From positions 1 through 11,647 of the forward strand of contig PLBD01000169.1 of the NCBI GenBank assembly GCA_003135315.1: a stretch of DNA of 11,647 nt, written 5' to 3'. The stretch's first letter is position 1; every line of letters starts with the position of its first letter. A program made the position numbers and the translations under genes. The stretch comes from Acidobacteriaceae bacterium. Its GTDB lineage: Bacteria; Acidobacteriota; Terriglobia; Terriglobales; Acidobacteriaceae. The notes under the pieces were generated by a model that was not told the DNA's origin, searched no databases, and worked only from the letters and a program-made list of their open reading frames with translations. Below are positions 7,099 to 11,647 of this stretch, piece after piece.

Positions 7099-8547
7099 AT
7101 GACACCTGCACTTACAGATCTGGAACCGAAGCAAGTCTGGAAGCATTTCGACGCGCTGGCGGCGATTCCTCGCGCCTCGACGAAAGAAGCCGCAGCCCGC
7201 GAATACGTGCTGTCGATTGCCGCCAAGCACAAGCTGGAAGCCGTTCAGGACAGCATCGGCAACACCGTGGTCCGCAAGCCGGCTCATCCGGGCCGCGAAG
7301 CCGCGCCGATGGCCCTGTTGCAAGGACACCTGGACATGGTCTGCGAAAAGAACGAGGGCACGGCGCACAACTTCGACACCGACCCCATCAAGATACGGCG
7401 CGACGGCGACTGGCTGAAGGCGGAAGGCACTACGCTGGGCGCGGACAACGGCGTCGGTGTAGCCGCGGCGCTCGCCGTCATGGAAAGCACCGATATCGCT
7501 CACGGCCCGCTGGAGTTTGTCTTCACCATTGACGAAGAGACGGGACTGACCGGTGCGGCCGAATTTCCTGGCGGGATGCTGAAGTCGAAATACTTTCTGA
7601 ACCTGGACAACGAAGAAGAGGACACGATCTGCATCGGCTGCGCGGGGGGCGTGAAGACAATTGCCCGCCGAAAAGTTACGCTGCGCCCTGCCACGGGCGA
7701 TACCGGTTGGCGCATCAAAGTTTTCGGTCTGAAGGGCGGCCACTCGGGGGTAGACATCCATCAAGGGCGCGGCAATGCCCTGCGGATTCTGGGCAGCACC
7801 CTGCAGACCCTGATGGAGCGCCTGTCGGTTGAGGTCGCCGATCTGAACGGTGGTAGCGCGCAGAATGCGATTCCGCGCGAGGCTTCGGCGACGATCTTGC
7901 TCGACGCCGCTCGCGAAAAGGAACTGAAGGCGCTTGTCGCCAAGCTGGAAGCCGATTACAAAGCTGATCTTGGCAACTTCGATCCGGAATTGCAGATCAC
8001 GGTTGAGAAAGTCATGCGTCCGGAAAAAGTGCTCGATGCCAAAGATGCGGAGCTGACGGTGGACCTGTTGGCCACCCTGCACCACGGCATTCTGGCGATG
8101 AGTCCCGATGTGCCAGAACTGGTGCAGAACTCCACGAACCTTGCGACGGTGGCCCTCAATCGCGACGTAGTCGAGATTGTCACCAGCCAGCGCAGCGCCA
8201 TTGCCGCGAGCAAGGAAGCGGCGGCTCATATGGTGGCCACTGCCTGCCGCCTGGCCGGATTTCAGACGGAACATACCGGCAGCTATCCCGGCTGGAAGCC
8301 GGAACCGAACAGCGACATCGTCCGCAAGCTGCAAGCGGTTCACGAGAACGTCTTCGGGCATCCCGCGAAGCTGATCGCAATGCACGCAGGCCTGGAGTGC
8401 GGCGTCATCGGCGAGAAGTATCCCGGAATGCAGATGGCGTCGTTTGGGCCGACCATCGTGGGTCCGCACAGCCCCGACGAGCGCGTCGAAATATCCTCGG
8501 TTGAAGGCTTTTGGAAATATCTAAAGGCGGTGCTGGAAGGCATCTGA
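7099..8547 (+). CDS. pepD: Aminoacyl-histidine (beta-Ala-His) dipeptidase, M20 family
   Basis: A cytosolic di-zinc exopeptidase that splits Xaa-His dipeptides such as carnosine and other unblocked dipeptides. The 482 residues match E. coli PepD (485) end to end. Metal and catalytic residues are all in place: H77-x-D79 in GHLDM, D116 in GADNG, the catalytic base and ligand E146-E147 in IDEETG, D170 in LNLDNEEED, and H457 in GPHSPDE. Other family landmarks are GLKGGHSG (210-217), NGGSAQNAIPRE (250-261), SYPGWKP (395-401) and MHAGLECG (428-435). The ATG at 7099 is preferred because GGAG (7089-7092) stands 6 bases before it. A GTG directly in front (7096) would add one residue but sits too close to that site. 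No sign of truncation or loss of key residues. It may be co-transcribed with the membrane-protein gene 70 bases downstream. Confidence 0.95.
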   Translation: MTPALTDLEPKQVWKHFDALAAIPRASTKEAAAREYVLSIAAKHKLEAVQDSIGNTVVRKPAHPGREAAPMALLQGHLDMVCEKNEGTAHNFDTDPIKIRRDGDWLKAEGTTLGADNGVGVAAALAVMESTDIAHGPLEFVFTIDEETGLTGAAEFPGGMLKSKYFLNLDNEEEDTICIGCAGGVKTIARRKVTLRPATGDTGWRIKVFGLKGGHSGVDIHQGRGNALRILGSTLQTLMERLSVEVADLNGGSAQNAIPREASATILLDAAREKELKALVAKLEADYKADLGNFDPELQITVEKVMRPEKVLDAKDAELTVDLLATLHHGILAMSPDVPELVQNSTNLATVALNRDVVEIVTSQRSAIAASKEAAAHMVATACRLAGFQTEHTGSYPGWKPEPNSDIVRKLQAVHENVFGHPAKLIAMHAGLECGVIGEKYPGMQMASFGPTIVGPHSPDERVEISSVEGFWKYLKAVLEGI

Positions 8548-8617
8548 AGCGGCAAACTGGGTGAGCAGGTCTCCAAGGCCAGCTCTACCAGCCAAACTAA
8601 GCTCCGAAAGGACCCAC

Positions 8618-8971
8618 ATGCGTCTGTTGCTGAACTGGTTGCTGAGCGCGATCAGCCTGCTGATCGTTTCGCACGTAGTGCCGGGATTTCATGTGCGTGG
8701 CTTCATGGCTGCGCTGATCGCGGCGGTGGTGATCGGACTGGTGAATGCCACCCTCGGCCTGTTCCTGAAGATCATCACCTTCCCGCTGAGCATTCTTACG
8801 CTTGGCATCTTCTGGCTCGTGATCAACGCTCTGATGCTGATGTTTGCCTCGGCCTTGCTGAAGCCGGATTTCGTGGTCGGCGGCTTCTGGCCGGCATTTT
8901 GGGGAGCAATCGTGCTGGCGCTGATCAATATGGTGCTGAAGGCGCTGGCTCGGGACGCGGAAAGAGAGTAG
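8618..8971 (+). CDS. Small four-helix membrane protein of the phage holin 4_2 family (PF04020)
   Basis: A 117-residue integral membrane protein with four predicted helices (about 3-22, 28-49, 53-79, 88-110). The family pattern is clear: PGFHVRGF between helices 1 and 2, VIGLVNATLG in helix 2, a loop-free run FPLSILTLGIFWLVINALML in helix 3, and GGFWPAFWGAIVLALIN in helix 4. Members are common in ordinary chromosomes and, despite the name, most have no known lytic or phage role; no phage genes are nearby. The ATG at 8618 has AAAGGA (8607-8612) 5 bases upstream. A GTG at 8561 would add 19 non-hydrophobic residues and is not favoured. Two TAG codons stand in tandem at the end. The next gene converges from the opposite strand after a 30-base gap with no obvious terminator. 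Confidence 0.88.
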   Translation: MRLLLNWLLSAISLLIVSHVVPGFHVRGFMAALIAAVVIGLVNATLGLFLKIITFPLSILTLGIFWLVINALMLMFASALLKPDFVVGGFWPAFWGAIVLALINMVLKALARDAERE

Positions 8972-9001
8972 TAGCCAACGCTGGGCGAGGTCTCGGCAGA
9001 C

Positions 9002-9655
9002 TCAGAACTGGCGCAGCCGCCGCACGGTTTCTACCAGATCGCCGCTCTGGAATAACCGGATTCCGGCCAATCCCGCGGCGCCTGCTTCAAGGCACGCCCG
9101 AGCGTTGGTGAGATTGATCCCGCCCAGCGCCAGCACAGCAAATCGGCCGGAACCGGACTCTCCGACATCGCCTCGCTCGCGCGCCTCGCGCAGCGCGTCG
9201 AGGCCGATCCCTTTCACATCGGTCCTTACTTTCTCGAAGATGGGCGCGATCACAGCAAAGTTTGCGCCTTGGGTCGCGGCCCGGCGCACATCGGCTGACG
9301 AGTGAGCCGAAACGCCTATGACTGGCTCACGATGGCAGCACTTCATCCATAGCGCGCGAATCTCGGAAGCGGGAAGTTCGCCGGACGGAAGATGAACTCC
9401 ATCAGCGCCGCAGGCTAGCGCGATATCGGAGCGGCCGTTGATCAGCAACTTTGTGACACTCGAGCTGTCACGGACCGTGCGTACCGCCTCGTGCGCCAGA
9501 CGTTCGAGGTCCCGCGAGCAAAGGTCTTTCTCGCGAAGCTGGATGTAATCGACACCTGCGCCGGCGGCCTGCGCGATCCTGTGCAGCAACTGACTGCGCT
9601 GCTCAGGGCTCGATCCAGCGAATCCTTTGCGGTCCGTGATGTAGTAGAGCAGCAT
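9002..9655 (-). CDS. Thiamine phosphate synthase/TenI family protein, motifs closer to TenI (thiazole tautomerase)
   Basis: A 217-residue TIM-barrel protein of the ThiE/TenI family, which acts in thiamine synthesis. Landmarks are YYITDR (4-9), YIQLREKD (37-44), LLINGRSDIAL (70-80), GADGVHLPSGELP (83-95), IGVSAHS (113-119), FAVIAPIF (133-140) and VLALGGI (174-180). ThiE enzymes normally carry N-D after the fourth strand and GQED after GVHL for magnesium-diphosphate binding, plus PTxTK in the phosphate loop. Here these read N-G-R, PSGE and EKVRT. B. subtilis TenI also has NGRVDIAL and LPSG, so this copy may be a thiazole tautomerase or a diverged synthase. Databases will probably label it thiE. 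The ATG at 9655 begins exactly at the family N-terminus but has no real Shine-Dalgarno; TACAAT (complement of 9667-9672) lies 11 bases upstream. It is divergent from pgeF. Confidence 0.85.
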   Translation of the reverse strand: MLLYYITDRKGFAGSSPEQRSQLLHRIAQAAGAGVDYIQLREKDLCSRDLERLAHEAVRTVRDSSSVTKLLINGRSDIALACGADGVHLPSGELPASEIRALWMKCCHREPVIGVSAHSSADVRRAATQGANFAVIAPIFEKVRTDVKGIGLDALREARERGDVGESGSGRFAVLALGGINLTNARACLEAGAAGLAGIRLFQSGDLVETVRRLRQF

Positions 9656-9666
9656 CGCCGCACTCG

Positions 9667-9672
9667 ATTGTA
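9667..9672 (-). promoter_or_regulatory. -10-like hexamer upstream of the ThiE/TenI gene
   Basis: TACAAT on the minus strand, 11 bases before the ATG at 9655, with no recognisable -35. It would give a leader of only a few bases, consistent with the missing Shine-Dalgarno. Confidence 0.35.
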
Positions 9673-9699
9673 TTCGCCGTGAGGTCGCTGGCGTTCGGC

Positions 9700-9705
9700 T
9701 AGAAT
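9700..9705 (+). promoter_or_regulatory. -10 hexamer placing the pgeF transcript start at its GTG (leaderless)
   Basis: TAGAAT followed by exactly 6 bases and the GTG at 9712. No Shine-Dalgarno precedes the GTG, and the TAG within the hexamer is itself an in-frame stop, so no earlier start exists. No convincing -35 was found. Confidence 0.45.
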
Positions 9706-9711
9706 CAGACC

Positions 9712-10635
9712 GTGCCTGTCTCTCGTCGTAAGACTAAATCAGTGCCAGATATTGCCCGCCGGCCCCGCATGGCCGGCGCGCTCGAGATCCTACGCGCGCC
9801 AAGCCTCGCATCGTTACCGTGGCTGGTGCATGGGTTCAGCACGCGGCAAGGCGGCGTGTCGACGTGCTACGGAGGCAAGGCGCTGAACCTCGGCCTCACA
9901 TCGCAGGACACGAAAGCCAACGTCGAACGCAATCGCAAGGCATTTCTGACCGCGCTGAACGCGACGGACGCAGACGGTAATCCCTGGCCGCTGCTGCAAG
10001 TCAGGCAGATTCACTCCGCGATTGTGCATCGTGGGAGCGCGGCCGCGCGCGAATCCTTCGCGGGCGACGGCCTGATCACCGCCGTCCCAGCGCTGCTGCT
10101 GGCGATCAAGACTGCCGACTGCGTCCCCGTTCTGGTGGCTGACGTAAAGCGGCGCGTCGTAGGCGCATTCCATGCCGGATGGCGCGGGACCGTGGCGCGC
10201 ATCGTGGAGAAAGGTGTGGGCGAGATGCGGCGCCAGTTCGGCAGCTTGCCCCGCGATCTACGGGCGGCGATCGGGCCCTCGATCCGGCGCTGCTGTTATC
10301 AGGTTGGCGCCGAGGTGCGCGCCGAGTTCGAGTCGCAATTCGCCTATGCCGGCGAACTCTTCGAAGAAGTTTTCGACTCTAATGCCATTCACGTGCGATA
10401 TCCGCTGTTGTTCCTGAACCAGCGCGCGCCGGGACATGGCGATCTTGGGCCGGAAATGCATCTTGATCTGGTGGCAGCGAATCGACGTCAGCTGCTGGAC
10501 GCCGGCGTGCGCGAGCAACATATCAGCGTGGTTGAGGGATGCACGGCGTGCGACACCGCGCGTTTTTTCTCGCACCGGGCCGAGTTCGGCAAGAGCGGCC
10601 GCATGATGGCGGTCATCGGCATCCGGCCCGAGTGA
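9712..10635 (+). CDS. pgeF: Peptidoglycan editing factor PgeF (YfiH/DUF152, laccase-like domain)
   Basis: A 307-residue zinc-type hydrolase, known in E. coli to remove wrongly added amino acids (such as L-Ser in place of L-Ala) from MurNAc precursors; homologues were earlier called polyphenol oxidases and the human relative acts on purine nucleosides. Landmarks are LVHGFSTRQGGVS (38-50), QVRQIH with H101, GDGLIT (118-123), KTADCVPV with C137, HAGWRGT with H154, IGPSIRRCCYQVG (187-199), CTACD (277-281) and FFSHR...GRMMAVIG near the C-terminus. H101, C137 and H154 match the His-Cys-His metal site (H71, C107, H124 of E. coli). The N-terminal 35 residues are basic and not conserved. The GTG at 9712 is taken as start; GTG 9742 or ATG 9769 are possible but also lack ribosome sites. 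The next gene follows after 30 bases. Confidence 0.92.
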   Translation: MPVSRRKTKSVPDIARRPRMAGALEILRAPSLASLPWLVHGFSTRQGGVSTCYGGKALNLGLTSQDTKANVERNRKAFLTALNATDADGNPWPLLQVRQIHSAIVHRGSAAARESFAGDGLITAVPALLLAIKTADCVPVLVADVKRRVVGAFHAGWRGTVARIVEKGVGEMRRQFGSLPRDLRAAIGPSIRRCCYQVGAEVRAEFESQFAYAGELFEEVFDSNAIHVRYPLLFLNQRAPGHGDLGPEMHLDLVAANRRQLLDAGVREQHISVVEGCTACDTARFFSHRAEFGKSGRMMAVIGIRPE

Positions 10636-10665
10636 AGGGAAGCTGACAGGAAAGGAGGCCATTGA

Positions 10666-11034
10666 TTGCCAACTAAGCTGGCATGGATTCTACCTTGGAT
10701 TCTGTTTGGTATTCCGCTGGCAGCCGTGGTCTTTCTCTGGGTACGATTATGGTCGAATTGGAAGCGTGACGTCAGTGTTTGGTCGCTGATTCCCATGCTG
10801 CTGACTACCTCTTCCATTGCTCTAGCCTGCGGAAGCTTGGCGTACGCACAATTCGTAAGGCCGTTTCCGCCACACGATTACACCATTGAAAAAGTCGGTC
10901 TTCTATTGTCTGTTGCGGCTATCCTTACAGGGTTTCTTTGGCTTCGCGGGGAACGTGGTTTCAATTCTGTATTGGCGTCAGCGATATCTGGTTGGATGTT
11001 CATTCTCTGGCTCCTAATGGTGTCTAGTTACTAG
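10666..11034 (+). CDS. Small integral membrane protein of unknown function
   Basis: A 122-residue hydrophobic protein with four likely membrane helices (about 5-27, 38-60, 76-94, 101-120), joined by a basic loop (RLWSNWKRD, 27-35) and a loop with FVRPFPPHDY (63-72). I recognise no family. The start is TTG at 10666, strongly supported by AAAGGAGG (10651-10658), a near-perfect Shine-Dalgarno 7 bases before it; no in-frame ATG stands nearby. It begins 30 bases after pgeF on the same strand and is probably translated from the same mRNA. Its codon use is more AT-rich than its neighbours, as often seen for membrane or recently gained genes. Confidence 0.75.
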   Translation: MPTKLAWILPWILFGIPLAAVVFLWVRLWSNWKRDVSVWSLIPMLLTTSSIALACGSLAYAQFVRPFPPHDYTIEKVGLLLSVAAILTGFLWLRGERGFNSVLASAISGWMFILWLLMVSSY

Positions 11035-11140
11035 AACATTAGGTTGTCTCGTACCAAAGCCCAGCCAGTCCGCTTTTGCCAACGCGGGCTGAAGAAACAA
11101 AGCTAGCCAATATTCGGATGTGCGAAATGCAGTGTCCTGA

Positions 11141-11168
11141 GGCCGGCGCGTGCTCTCTAAGGCCGGCC
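11141..11168. terminator. GC-rich hairpin between convergent genes (possible termination site)
   Basis: GGCCGGC (11141-11147) pairs perfectly with GCCGGCC (11162-11168) around a 14-base loop, in the gap between the membrane-protein gene (+) and the His-rich gene (-). No T-run follows on either strand, so Rho-independent action is doubtful. Nothing else recognisable was seen in 11035-11202. Confidence 0.3.
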
Positions 11169-11202
11169 CCGCGGTTGGCACCCACCGACTAGGGTTGAAG
11201 CG

Positions 11203-11340
11203 TCAGTTCGTGTGGTGCGAGTGGTGGTGACTGGATTTGTGATGGTGGTTGTGATTGTGGTTATGGTGATGGCTCGCGAAGGCCGGCACGGAGATCACGA
11301 CCATCATGATGAGAAGCAGCGGCAGCAGCACCTTTTTCAT
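11203..11340 (-). CDS. Exported histidine-rich peptide, 45 residues, probable metal binder
   Basis: The 45-codon frame opens with a textbook signal peptide of 22 residues (MKK, a long hydrophobic stretch, then SVPAFA, cleavage AFA|S). The mature part of 23 residues contains 13 His with Asn, Ser, Lys and Thr, including HHHNHNHNHHH and HHHSHH. Such composition is known for nickel-, zinc- or copper-binding proteins, so extracytoplasmic metal binding is the natural inference. The ATG at 11340 is the only usable start: an in-frame TAG lies 27 bases upstream with no other start codon between. There is no Shine-Dalgarno, but TATAAT ends 7 bases before the ATG. It lies 82 bases downstream of the phosphofructokinase stop on the same strand but has its own promoter element. 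It is too short to be called by most gene finders; the signal-peptide and His-tail combination makes chance unlikely. Confidence 0.75.
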   Translation of the reverse strand: MKKVLLPLLLIMMVVISVPAFASHHHNHNHNHHHKSSHHHSHHTN

Positions 11341-11346
11341 GGCGGG

Positions 11347-11352
11347 ATTATA
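11347..11352 (-). promoter_or_regulatory. Perfect -10 box for the His-rich peptide (leaderless)
   Basis: TATAAT on the minus strand, separated from the ATG at 11340 by 6 bases (CCCGCC). A transcript initiated at the usual distance would begin at or next to the A of the ATG. No -35 match was found at 16-19 bases. Confidence 0.5.
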
Positions 11353-11422
11353 AGCGTGAATCGCGGACTATCAGGTGCGGCCAGGGTGAAAAGAACCACG
11401 GTGGGCAACAGAAATAGAGCGC

Positions 11423-11647
<225 letters not shown>

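Noticed and set aside
7084..8469. A 461-codon minus-strand open frame opposite pepD
   Set aside because: It mirrors a fully conserved dipeptidase and has Arg/Gln/His-rich, motif-free content.
8618..8971. Phage lysis gene, from the 'phage holin' family name
   Set aside because: PF04020 proteins are widespread chromosomal membrane proteins. There is no endolysin, integrase or phage gene nearby.

Overview
The window looks like a chromosomal piece of a soil-type Acidobacteriota (Terriglobia/Koribacter-like) genome. This is inferred from moderately high GC, a kinase-associated TolB/PD40 beta-propeller tail, secreted YVTN propellers carrying 'CRxxDTR...GYLTxWP...NAAIVP' modules, Asp-box proteins and a group III-type phosphofructokinase. 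No rRNA, tRNA, insertion sequence, phage module or CRISPR array was seen.

Left half (1-6729), mostly exported proteins. At the left edge is the 3' end of a TolB/PD40 propeller gene (1-507, +), probably the C-terminus of a Ser/Thr kinase, interrupted by an in-frame TAA at 73-75. A 360-base gap with a strong hairpin terminator (781-819) separates it from a secreted six-Asp-box sialidase-fold protein (871-2391, -). A 396-base divergent promoter region leads to a secreted 567-residue protein of unknown function (2788-4491, +). That gene converges, with a 21-base gap, on a 738-residue exported protein (4513-6729, -) made of eight YVTN propeller repeats and three copies of a two-cysteine beta-rich module.

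Right half (6730-11647), mainly housekeeping genes. The pepD aminoacyl-histidine dipeptidase (7099-8547, +) is followed by a four-helix PF04020-type membrane protein (8618-8971, +). A ThiE/TenI-family gene (9002-9655, -), whose active-site motifs look like TenI rather than ThiE, is divergent from pgeF (9712-10635, +), the peptidoglycan-editing enzyme. A small membrane protein starts at a TTG codon with a perfect Shine-Dalgarno (10666-11034, +). At the right edge are a tiny exported histidine-rich peptide (11203-11340, -) and the C-terminus of 6-phosphofructokinase (11423-11647, -).

The least expected observations are the His-rich exported peptide (13 His in about 23 mature residues) and a recurring start architecture. 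Both that peptide and pgeF have a -10 hexamer (TATAAT, TAGAAT) exactly 6 nt before the start codon and no Shine-Dalgarno, which predicts leaderless mRNAs. Other genes here use clear SD sequences. No coherent multi-gene novel system was recognised; the odd elements are separate.
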